NCBI RefSeq assembly: GCF_024129735.1 | Contig: NZ_JAMXXK010000007.1 | Span: forward strand, 17,162 to 81,161 | Source of the DNA: Acinetobacter lwoffii | GTDB taxonomy: Bacteria; Pseudomonadota; Gammaproteobacteria; Pseudomonadales; Moraxellaceae | DNA: 64,000 nucleotides | Reading direction: 5' to 3' | Shown: positions 1-7,423 of the stretch, piece after piece | Layout of the letters: each line of letters opens with the position of its first letter | Numbering within the stretch: the stretch's first letter is position 1 | Notes under the pieces: model-generated | What the model was told of the DNA's origin: nothing | The model's database searches: none | The model's input: only the letters and a program-made list of their open reading frames with translations | Made by a program: the position numbers and the translations under genes

Positions 1-718
1 TGCTGTCACCATTCAAATGCGTCGCCATATAGACTTCATACTGACTGACGGCAAAATGCACCAATGCCCCACGCTTAAACATCAGCAAGGGTTCAGGCTT
101 ATTGGTTTCAGGGTCTTTGGGCAGTCGGGTTTTTCGGTACTGTGTCATGGCATTTTGCACAGCCTGTTTAAATTCGGACTTGAGCTCCAGAGTTGCCACA
201 GGAAAGCCGTTGATAAACAGCACCAGGTCGATGCGCCATTTTTTGGCTTGTTTGCCAGTTGCCTCTAATTCAGCTTTGGATGTGTATGGGCTATACACCA
301 GTTCAGGCACGACACGGCAGATATTTTGTTGGTAGCGTTGATTCAGTTCGGGGTTTAAGCCATGTTCAGGTTTAAACTGACAGAATGAGAAGCGTGTGCC
401 GCGGGTTTTGATGCCATGACGTAGTATGCCCAATGTGCCATAACTGCGGGATTCAACATCGGTGGCATTGATATCGGCTTTTTTAAGCTGAGCCACCACG
501 GTATCTAAAAAATGGCGCTCGGTATCATTGGGGAAGATGTTTTTAAATTTCTGCCACTCGGCCTGTTGGGTCTTTTGTACAAAGTCGATTACGTCTTGTT
601 CATACAGGGCTTTTTCACAATTGTAGCCTTGCCCAGAACCCACAATCCAGCCATGCGATTGCATTTGCGCAATAATATCTTGCTGGAAGATAGTTTCTAA
701 AGTTGCATCCGATCTCAT
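1..718 (-). CDS. hsdR: Type I restriction enzyme, R subunit (N-terminal 239 residues, runs off left edge)
   Basis: This is the N-terminus of the motor/nuclease subunit of a type I restriction-modification complex. HsdR associates with HsdM2HsdS, translocates DNA and cuts unmethylated DNA. Reading back from the ATG at 718, the frame is open to the window edge. Around residues 160-180 it shows the HsdR nuclease core: RIDLVLFINGFP, then an acidic residue and lysine in TLELKSEF, the PD-(D/E)XK pattern. A purine-rich GGGGAGGGG lies just upstream of the start. It is the last visible gene of the minus-strand order hsdM-hsdS-abi-hsdR. The helicase domains are outside the window, so integrity cannot be judged. 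Confidence 0.93.
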   Translation of the reverse strand, partial: MRSDATLETIFQQDIIAQMQSHGWIVGSGQGYNCEKALYEQDVIDFVQKTQQAEWQKFKNIFPNDTERHFLDTVVAQLKKADINATDVESRSYGTLGILRHGIKTRGTRFSFCQFKPEHGLNPELNQRYQQNICRVVPELVYSPYTSKAELEATGKQAKKWRIDLVLFINGFPVATLELKSEFKQAVQNAMTQYRKTRLPKDPETNKPEPLLMFKRGALVHFAVSQYEVYMATHLNGDS

Positions 719-752
719 GTTTCCCCTCCCCCTAAATACTCAAATTTCTTTA

Positions 753-1670
753 TTACTGTTCTATTTGCCAAACTGGATAGCTTTGCCAATCTTCAGGGAA
801 GCCCATCGCTGTTTTTGATATGTTGTGATGTATCAAAAGCAGATCAACCAGACGTTTACGCCATGTATGCTGCGGGGCGATTTTGTCCATGAAATAGAGT
901 AGAAATACCAGACTATTATAAATTTTTCGATCTGATGCGTTGGTATTTTCAAAATTGCATTGCACCCGAAGCCCCATCGGCTTACTGCGCGGCTTGGCGA
1001 TGGTTTTGGTAAATTTGCGGTTCCATAGTCTTGAATGATGAGCACAGGTATTTCTTAAGTAGACAAAATGCTGCAATAAGCCTTCAAACTGTTTTTCATC
1101 GCAATCAAAATGACTGGAAATGGCTTTACGTGTCTGAATCGGTGCCAAGAGCTGATACCATTTGGACAGTTGCCCAAAACTCATGACTTCGCAGGTTGCC
1201 CAAATCGGTGGTAATTCAGGATCATCATAGGTACGTTTATAGTGTTCGATAAAGACTTCGTCTGCTCGGTCTACTTCACCTTCAAGTGATTCTAATAATT
1301 TGTGCCATCTAAAGGCGGGTTTAAAATATTGCCCTTGCAGATAGGCATGACAGCCATGCCGATGTGCCAATTCATAGGCAAAACGGGTACGAACGGCAAC
1401 TTCCAGGCGTTCTATGGCATCCAGGATAAGTAACCTTAATTCACGGTCAAATACATACAGCGCTAACACCTGTTCAAAACTGGTATCTGGTTTAAAGCAA
1501 TGTGGTGAATGGGTGTATTCAAACGGAAGCCAGTAGGCACCTAAGCGATAATAATTGATTTGCTCTAGGTAAAATTGTGCATCTTGCTCATTGGCAAATT
1601 GCATACCACGCGCTTTTAATAGCTCAATTTGTTCAGCAAAGGTTTTGGCAGGCTTGTTAAAAGATTTCAT
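753..1670 (-). CDS. Abi_2 family (AbiD/AbiF-like) abortive infection protein
   Basis: A 305-residue protein with the features of the Abi_2 family (AbiD/AbiF of lactococci): NYYRLGAYWLPFEY near residue 40, FDRELRLLILDAIERLE near 95, PPIWATCEVMSFGQLSKWY near 155 and LRNTCAHHSRLWNRK near 210. The last motif is an R-x4-H signature typical of HEPN ribonuclease folds, so an RNA-cleaving phage-defence role is likely by family but not shown. It sits between hsdS and hsdR on the same strand, 34 bases upstream of hsdR, so it is probably part of the same defence locus. No separate antitoxin is visible beside it. Confidence 0.88.
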   Translation of the reverse strand: MKSFNKPAKTFAEQIELLKARGMQFANEQDAQFYLEQINYYRLGAYWLPFEYTHSPHCFKPDTSFEQVLALYVFDRELRLLILDAIERLEVAVRTRFAYELAHRHGCHAYLQGQYFKPAFRWHKLLESLEGEVDRADEVFIEHYKRTYDDPELPPIWATCEVMSFGQLSKWYQLLAPIQTRKAISSHFDCDEKQFEGLLQHFVYLRNTCAHHSRLWNRKFTKTIAKPRSKPMGLRVQCNFENTNASDRKIYNSLVFLLYFMDKIAPQHTWRKRLVDLLLIHHNISKTAMGFPEDWQSYPVWQIEQ

Positions 1671-1782
1671 AGATGGCCTGCCCGGATTGTTATATTTTTT
1701 AGGGCTCCAGAAACAAGTAACCCGACAGTTTGAGGATGCAATTGCTTGCCTAGCCTTGTCGGGTGTTGTTGAGCATATAGTG

Positions 1783-1814
1783 AATCATTGCAATTATTTA
1801 TGCAATGATTTTTT
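1783..1814. repeat. 10-bp perfect inverted repeat between hsdS and the Abi gene
   Basis: AATCATTGCA (1783-1792) and TGCAATGATT (1801-1810) form a perfect AT-rich stem with an 8-nt loop, followed on the plus strand by a run of six T. The flanking genes are on the minus strand, where the T-run is on the wrong side for a terminator. It may be an operator or a weak plus-strand terminator. The 295-base gap 1671-1965 holds no convincing gene; a 64-codon minus-strand reading frame there has no family features. Confidence 0.4.
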
Positions 1815-1912
1815 GTATCTGCTGGAGTACGCATTGGTTTGAGGCAGCTCAACATACTCATGAGCTTAACCCCATTTTCGCCTCATTGGGATGTTGCCAA
1901 TCACGTACGTCA

Positions 1913-1996
1913 CAAATCGGCAGGGATAGCCGATTTGGACAACGACAAAAACGTGATGGTGTCATTTAGATACCCTCCTTTTGTTTTTTGTCGTTG
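1913..1996. repeat. Two inverted repeats at the 3' end of hsdS
   Basis: CAAATCGGC (1913-1921) pairs with GCCGATTTG (1929-1937) around a 7-nt loop. Directly beside it, CAACGACAAAAA (1940-1951) is the complement of TTTTTGTCGTTG (1985-1996), spanning the hsdS stop codon. The second pair encodes the last residues of HsdS (SGNDKKQ region). Together they could form the 3' structure of the hsdMS transcript, although no T-run follows on the minus strand. Confidence 0.5.
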
Positions 1997-3336
1997 CCCG
2001 AAGGGCGTGAGGCATGATGCCGAACGTCTATTTTACCTGTCACGGCAGAGGAAATAAGGGCTGTACGGCGTTCTTGCATGAGTTGAATAGCTAATTTAGC
2101 CTTTTCAATCAGTTGATCAAAGTCTTGAATATTTTTCTCAATAAATTTAGAAATCGCTACCTGTTCATCTAAAGGAGGTACTGATATTTTTACAAATTGC
2201 ACTTCTCCACAATTTAAGTGTGGATGCATACCACCTGTACGTATTGAATATAAAGTTGCATATCCATAATCTGATTGAAGGCAATAAGCTAAATAACTAC
2301 CTGATAATTGTTGTTTCTTTGGTTGTAGGATAATCAAAGCATGACAATTAAAACCTTCCTCAGATTCTGATACTAACCCAACATCTCCAGTGCCCGCACC
2401 AGTTTGAACAATCAATACATCATCTTTTTTCAAGATTGATTTAGCGTGGTCATTACTCCATTTTTCTCGTACAAAATAGGCATTATCAAAATTCACTTTA
2501 CCTTTTTTAATATGCGTTGCTTGTACATATGGAATACCTTCCTCCACTAAAATATCTCTAGTAGGTCCAACATAACCATTCGTAATTTTTTGTGTGACCT
2601 TGGATATGGCTATAACATCCCAATGCTTAGGCACTTGCCCTAACCATTCCACACCTGAATCTTTCATCGGTACATTTGGATTTAAACCTTTGGTCACTGC
2701 ATGACTAATGACCGCTTGACGTTTTTCTTTAAGCAGTTCAATCAGCTTTTCTTGTTTAGCAATTAAAGTATCAATTTTTGCAGTTTCGTGGTCGAGGAAA
2801 TGTACTATTTGTCTTGCCTCATTTTGACTACTAAGTAAAGGTAACCATAAAGAACCTAAACGTTCAGAATTCAGAATCTTAACCACATTCCCTGTAGCCA
2901 AGTGCTCTAGTTGATTCCGACTAGCAGTTAATAAATAGTAATAATATTTAGAAAAGCCCCTAACATTAGGAACAAGTGCTGTGATCTGTTGATTCGTAAC
3001 TGCTCTCTTTCCTAAAAAACCTAATTTTCCAATAGTTCCTATACAACAAATTAGCGTTGATTGAGCAGGAATAGTACGCTGTGTTTCCCATCCAAGCTTT
3101 GTTAAAAACTTCGTAGGTTCCACTTTTTCAGACTCTTCCAAAATATCTTCAGGTCTTATCCATCCATATTCTGTTATTTCATCAGAATAATAAGCTTCCA
3201 CCGCAGTTGATGGAGTCATTCCAGTAATAAATTTCCCTAGCCGCTTTAATTGAGTAACTCCCCAATGACCAGGAATCGCCCCCAACCACTCAACTCCTGA
3301 GTCCTTATATTCCGCGTATTTCTGATACTTCGCCAT
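1966..3336 (-). CDS. hsdS: Type I restriction enzyme, specificity subunit S
   Basis: A 456-residue HsdS, which selects the bipartite DNA target for both methylation and restriction. The internal duplication is clear. Each half opens with a related motif: YKDSGVEWLGAIPGHW near residue 10 and MKDSGVEWLGQVPKHW near residue 225. Each target-recognition domain is followed by a helical spacer (EKLIELLKEKRQAVISHAVT near 200 and IQLMQERRTALISSAVTGKI near 430). Length is normal for the family. Its ATG overlaps the hsdM stop by one base (TAATG), implying translational coupling. The two recognition domains differ, as expected for a bipartite asymmetric target. Confidence 0.95.
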   Translation of the reverse strand: MAKYQKYAEYKDSGVEWLGAIPGHWGVTQLKRLGKFITGMTPSTAVEAYYSDEITEYGWIRPEDILEESEKVEPTKFLTKLGWETQRTIPAQSTLICCIGTIGKLGFLGKRAVTNQQITALVPNVRGFSKYYYYLLTASRNQLEHLATGNVVKILNSERLGSLWLPLLSSQNEARQIVHFLDHETAKIDTLIAKQEKLIELLKEKRQAVISHAVTKGLNPNVPMKDSGVEWLGQVPKHWDVIAISKVTQKITNGYVGPTRDILVEEGIPYVQATHIKKGKVNFDNAYFVREKWSNDHAKSILKKDDVLIVQTGAGTGDVGLVSESEEGFNCHALIILQPKKQQLSGSYLAYCLQSDYGYATLYSIRTGGMHPHLNCGEVQFVKISVPPLDEQVAISKFIEKNIQDFDQLIEKAKLAIQLMQERRTALISSAVTGKIDVRHHASRPSGNDKKQKEGI

Positions 3337-5663
3337 TAAGAATGTACCTCTTGCAGAAGTGCCATAATTTCACGGCTGACCGCATCCAAATCCGCATCAA
3401 TCTCTCTTAAATCACGTGGCGGTTCATACACATAAAAATGACGGTTAAACGGAATTTCATAACCCACAATGCCAATTTCACCATCCTGAGCATCACGCTT
3501 ATCGGCATTAATCCACGCATCAGGCACATGAGGTTGCACCTCACGCTTAAAGTAAGACTCGATTAAATCGGTGGTGCTGACATTTGGATTTAAGGCAATA
3601 TTTTCTGCATCACGCAAATCACCATCCTGCACAAACTCAACCACTTTGCCTTTATAAGCAAACTGACCATAAAGCGGATTTTCTGAGCCTTTCACCACTT
3701 TATTGATGAAAGGTTCAGCTTCGGCATTCTTCCAGGTGATCGCATCAATAAATTGCTTCTTCTCTTTGGTCTCAAGCTTCACATTGGCATCTTTGAGTGC
3801 TTGTTTGAGGACATCATCAAAGGCATTAAAGTCATCAAACTGCGCCGTGCCAAGCTTCGCTTGTAGGTTTTCAGCTTTGCGCATTAATGAACGCTGTTCT
3901 AACCACAATTTTGATTCAAGCACGGTCTTGATATCTTTTTCTTTCAGCTCGCTAAATTCCGCTTTAATCAGCGCACGGATTTCCACATCAAACTCATCAA
4001 GCTGACCATAGCTGTCTTCTGTCCAGTTCGTAGCGTATTGCTCATGAACCTTTTGCATCACTGCATTAAACGGCTTCGGGGCAAAACGTAAGGATGCCAC
4101 GGCGTCATCACTTACCTGAGCAGATAAACGCAATGGACGCTCAATGGTCACACGGCGGTAGCCAAACTCGTAGCTATTAAAGATTTTGCTAGAAAAGGTT
4201 TTAGCAGCTTCATTTTTAGGATTAGCCGATTGACGACCACGATTAGATTTAACCTCTGTAGGTTTATCCAGTTCACGTGCATCCGTCACTTCAAAGTCAC
4301 CATAACTGCGGGTAATCATTGCGATATCATCTTCGCCCATTTCATTACGCTTAGAGCCAAGCGACTTACGCATTTTGCTGTACAGGTTACTACCATCAAT
4401 CAGCTGTACTTTGCCCTTACGTTGAGTCTCTTTTTTATTGCTGAGTACCCAAACATACGTCGCAATACCGGTGTTATAGAACATATCGGTGGGTAGCGCG
4501 ATAATCGCTTCCAACAAATCTGCTTCTAAAATATAACGGCGGATTTCACTTTCACCACTGCCCGCACTACCTGTAAACAACGGCGAACCATTCAAAATAA
4601 TACCAATACGACTGCCTTGCGCCGTGCTGTCGTCTTTATTACGCATCTTGCTAATCAGATGCATCAGGAACAGCAATGAACCATCAGATACACGTGGCAA
4701 GCCTGCACCAAAACGACCTTCAAAGCCTTTTTGCTCATGCTCGTCTTTAATATCTGATTCGATCTTCTTCCAGTCCACCCCAAATGGCGGATTCGATAGC
4801 ATGTAGTCAAACTTCTCATAGGCCAACTGGTCATTGGACAGCGTATTACCCAGTTTGATATTACGCACGTCCTGACCTTTAATCAGCATGTCTGCTTTAC
4901 AGATCGCATAAGACTCAGGGTTTAACTCCTGACCAAAAACGCGCATCACCGCATCTGGATTATGCTCATACACATATTCTGAACCTGAGGATAAAAATCC
5001 ACCCGTACCCGCCGTAGGATCGTAAATGGTCCGAATAATACCGTCACCACTCAGCACATCATCATCCTTGCTAAATACCAGACCTGTGGTTAAGCGAACG
5101 ATGTCACGCGGGGTAAAGTGTTCCCCTGCAGTTTCATTTGAACCTTCGGCAAAACGGCGGATCAGCTCTTCAAACACCAAGCCCATTTCATGGTTAGATA
5201 TATTTTTTGGACTGAGATCAATTTTAGGATCTGAAAAATATTGAACGACTTTATAAAGCAAGTTGGCATCATCCAGAAGACCAATAAATTCGTCGAACTT
5301 GAAGTGTTCAAAGATTTCACGTGCGTCTTTGGAGAAGTTTTGAATATAAGTATTGAGGTTTGAACGGATGTCCTTTTGACCCAGGCTGCCTAAATCCAGT
5401 TCTGAGGTATTGAAAAATGACAAACCACCTGTGGCTCTGAGCAATATCTTTTCTTTAGCTTCCTCTGGCAGTGGCATGAGTTTCACTTTTTCATTGGCTG
5501 CCAATACATCTGCTTTACTGGCTTCAAGTACACACTCTAAACGGCGCAACAGCGTAAATGGGAGAATCACACGACCGTATTGCGATTGTTTGAAGTCACC
5601 ACGCAGGAGATCGGCAACCGACCAGATAAAAGCTGCTACTTGTGAAAAATTATTATTTGTCAT
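3336..5663 (-). CDS. hsdM: Type I restriction-modification DNA methyltransferase, M subunit
   Basis: A 775-residue HsdM, the adenine-N6 methyltransferase of the type I complex. SAM-binding motif I is [13 protein letters not shown] near residue 215, and the catalytic N6-adenine motif NPPFG follows near residue 290 ([11 protein letters not shown]). An N-terminal helical HsdM domain ([29 protein letters not shown]) precedes them. The protein is longer than the common 500-residue HsdM, with a charged C-terminal extension of about 250 residues ending in a region with [21 protein letters not shown], as in the long HsdM subclass. It is the first gene of the hsdM-hsdS pair. A promoter could lie in the 310-base gap upstream. 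Confidence 0.95.
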   Translation of the reverse strand: MTNNNFSQVAAFIWSVADLLRGDFKQSQYGRVILPFTLLRRLECVLEASKADVLAANEKVKLMPLPEEAKEKILLRATGGLSFFNTSELDLGSLGQKDIRSNLNTYIQNFSKDAREIFEHFKFDEFIGLLDDANLLYKVVQYFSDPKIDLSPKNISNHEMGLVFEELIRRFAEGSNETAGEHFTPRDIVRLTTGLVFSKDDDVLSGDGIIRTIYDPTAGTGGFLSSGSEYVYEHNPDAVMRVFGQELNPESYAICKADMLIKGQDVRNIKLGNTLSNDQLAYEKFDYMLSNPPFGVDWKKIESDIKDEHEQKGFEGRFGAGLPRVSDGSLLFLMHLISKMRNKDDSTAQGSRIGIILNGSPLFTGSAGSGESEIRRYILEADLLEAIIALPTDMFYNTGIATYVWVLSNKKETQRKGKVQLIDGSNLYSKMRKSLGSKRNEMGEDDIAMITRSYGDFEVTDARELDKPTEVKSNRGRQSANPKNEAAKTFSSKIFNSYEFGYRRVTIERPLRLSAQVSDDAVASLRFAPKPFNAVMQKVHEQYATNWTEDSYGQLDEFDVEIRALIKAEFSELKEKDIKTVLESKLWLEQRSLMRKAENLQAKLGTAQFDDFNAFDDVLKQALKDANVKLETKEKKQFIDAITWKNAEAEPFINKVVKGSENPLYGQFAYKGKVVEFVQDGDLRDAENIALNPNVSTTDLIESYFKREVQPHVPDAWINADKRDAQDGEIGIVGYEIPFNRHFYVYEPPRDLREIDADLDAVSREIMALLQEVHS

Positions 5664-5831
5664 TAAAAAATACCGCTAGCACTCAGGCTATAAAAACTTG
5701 AAATTTATAGTTTCATTGTGCCTGATTTACAACATGTTTTGCTAGAGATAGACTGTACAAAAGAATATTAATTAGTATGCCTATGAGTTTTTTAAGTATT
5801 ATTGAAAATAAAGAAATTTTTAGCTTTATGC

Positions 5832-5927
5832 TCAATAATGAGCAATGGGCCAGATTGAAGGTTGATATAAAATACACCGATCATTAAAAGTTTGTTCTAG
5901 TAAGCCCTTCACGTCTGTCCATACCAT
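5832..5927 (-). CDS. Possible 31-residue ORF between the XRE gene and hsdM
   Basis: The 310-base gap 5664-5973 contains no long gene. One short frame starts at ATG 5927 behind a good ribosome binding site (GAGGGAG, 8 nt spacing) and encodes 31 residues beginning MVWTDVKGLLEQ. It could be the remnant of a toxin gene that once followed the antitoxin-like gene upstream, a short leader for hsdM, or chance. I do not recognise the peptide. Confidence 0.25.
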   Translation of the reverse strand: MVWTDVKGLLEQTFNDRCILYQPSIWPIAHY

Positions 5928-5973
5928 TTTGGTACTCCCTCAAACTTATCAAGCTCTTTATCGTGAAGGTATA

Positions 5974-6327
5974 TCACCAATCTAATTCTGGCTTTGCGGT
6001 CTTTATAACCAGTTTTTGAGTTCGCTTATTATTACCTGAGGCTTTTTTGCGAACTTTACCTTTGAGCTTAAGCAACTGTATCGGTGAAAATGATACTTCA
6101 GGTATCAATTGATCTAGATTACCCAACATATTGAGCGCACCTAAAATAGCGATCAGCTCGGCTAGTCGAACATCACCTTTTTCCGCTTGGAGGACAGCTC
6201 TTCGACTAACCCAAGCTTTACTAGCAATCTCCGCTTGTGTCATATCTTGATTCAATCGGATGCGTTTTAAGCGCTCACCGATAACTGACGCAATATATAG
6301 CGGACTATCATTTTCGGAATAATTCAT
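5974..6327 (-). CDS. XRE-family helix-turn-helix protein, HipB-like, no toxin partner seen
   Basis: A 117-residue protein with a single XRE/Cro helix-turn-helix at about residues 15-55: RLKRIRLNQDMTQAEIASKA, then VSRRAVLQAEKGD. The C-terminal part, with SPIQLLKLKGKVRKKASG, resembles regulators encoded upstream of HipA-type toxins. No HipA-like kinase follows; hsdM is the next full gene. A tryptophan (KAWVSRR) stands where these helices usually have glycine in the turn, so DNA binding may be altered. It could be an orphan antitoxin or a control protein for the hsd operon. The start is preceded by GAGGAT about 10 nt upstream. Confidence 0.8.
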   Translation of the reverse strand: MNYSENDSPLYIASVIGERLKRIRLNQDMTQAEIASKAWVSRRAVLQAEKGDVRLAELIAILGALNMLGNLDQLIPEVSFSPIQLLKLKGKVRKKASGNNKRTQKLVIKTAKPELDW

Positions 6328-6781
6328 TATTCATTATCCTCATCTAGCTATGTGTTGTGCCCACCGTCATATAAAAATCAGGTCAAACACCAAAATCTTT
6401 AGATCCAAATATGGCACAGCTCTCATGTTAGTTGCCAGTTCTTTGTTAATATCTATGCCTAACTAAATGAGCATTTACCCCTAGCTAAAATTGAACATAA
6501 TAAACGTCCTATCATCAGTTTCCGGTGGACGCAATCTTGGCTGTTCTTCCGTATAAATAAAATAAGAAAAATACAAAACACAGTTAAACCAGCCACATTC
6601 AAAAACAAAGAATCAATAACTTAAATAAAAAAATCTATCTAAGTAACCCTTAGCCTAGTTTTAAAAAAAATTCAAATTCATCAAAAACCACCCACATTTA
6701 TAACCATTTTCTTGATCTTTTTTTTGAAATTAACTTTTTAAGCATGTCTCTATATACATTAAAAAAATAAGGAGCATGAAT
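6328..6781. other. AT-rich intergenic region upstream of the recombinase operon
   Basis: About 450 very AT-rich bases separate the divergent XRE gene and the recombinase trio. No gene of credible length is present. It should contain the promoters of both directions and possibly a recombination site, but I cannot assign a specific box. The plus-strand ribosome binding site AGGAG is at 6770-6774. Confidence 0.5.
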
Positions 6782-7423
6782 ATGGCATCTAAACAATCAG
6801 GTCAGAAGAAAAACGCTAAAGCAAAGTTTGACTCACATCAGGTCATCCTTGCTCCATATCCACCTTTAAGTGGAATTTACAATTGCTATGCACAAATATT
6901 TAGGGCGGCACGGCTGCCTTCAATTATTCAGCCAGATATCAAGTTACTTTGTCTCTCAACAATTTCAGGGAGTGAATTCTGTGTATTAGATAACTTTCTG
7001 CTTGTATACGCCTCCAAAAAGCAAAATCTGCGTATAGACGCAAGCTACGTTGTGCTCACCGACATTGATTTACCCAAGCTTGAATATCAATTGAGCTGGC
7101 ACTTATTCAAATTAATCACTGAGCTTAAAATTAAGATTAACCTTATCCAACCAAATAGCTTATTAAGTGCACTCAATACATCACTCTCAAAACAAGCAAT
7201 TTACGATTTAAACGCTCTTCATCATGAAAAACCACGGTGTGAGTTATCGCTCGATTTGCTCGCAAAACTTATCGACTGTAGTCGTAATCAGCTCTTGTAT
7301 CAACAAAAAAAAATCCATTCTAGTTACACCGAAAAAATCCAGCAACTCACTGAAAAATGCGAAGCACTCAAACATTCTGAACCGAGCCCAAACCTTTTTT
7401 GGAGAGCGCAACATGCAGGCTAA
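6782..7423 (+). CDS. Small first protein of the recombinase trio (unknown function)
   Basis: A 213-residue protein of no family I recognise. I chose ATG 6782 (MASKQSGQKKNAK) because it is 7 nt from AGGAG; the upstream ATG at 6776 is only one base away. The N-terminus is lysine-rich. The C-terminal third (LLAKLIDCSRNQLLYQQKK, then EKIQQLTEKCEALK) suggests a short helix-turn-helix followed by a coiled coil, which would suit a DNA-binding accessory factor. It overlaps the next gene by 11 bases. Operon position suggests a helper of the two recombinases, comparable in role to small coiled-coil TnpC of Tn554; that comparison is architectural only. Confidence 0.75.
   Translation: MASKQSGQKKNAKAKFDSHQVILAPYPPLSGIYNCYAQIFRAARLPSIIQPDIKLLCLSTISGSEFCVLDNFLLVYASKKQNLRIDASYVVLTDIDLPKLEYQLSWHLFKLITELKIKINLIQPNSLLSALNTSLSKQAIYDLNALHHEKPRCELSLDLLAKLIDCSRNQLLYQQKKIHSSYTEKIQQLTEKCEALKHSEPSPNLFWRAQHAG

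Noticed and set aside
1667..1861. 64-codon minus-strand frame between hsdS and the Abi gene
   Set aside because: No ribosome binding site or family features, and it overlaps the Abi gene start and an inverted repeat; likely chance.
7224..7412. Upstream extension of the second trio protein by 63 residues
   Set aside because: Overlaps the end of the first gene in another frame and lacks a ribosome binding site, whereas ATG 7413 has GGAG 8 nt upstream.
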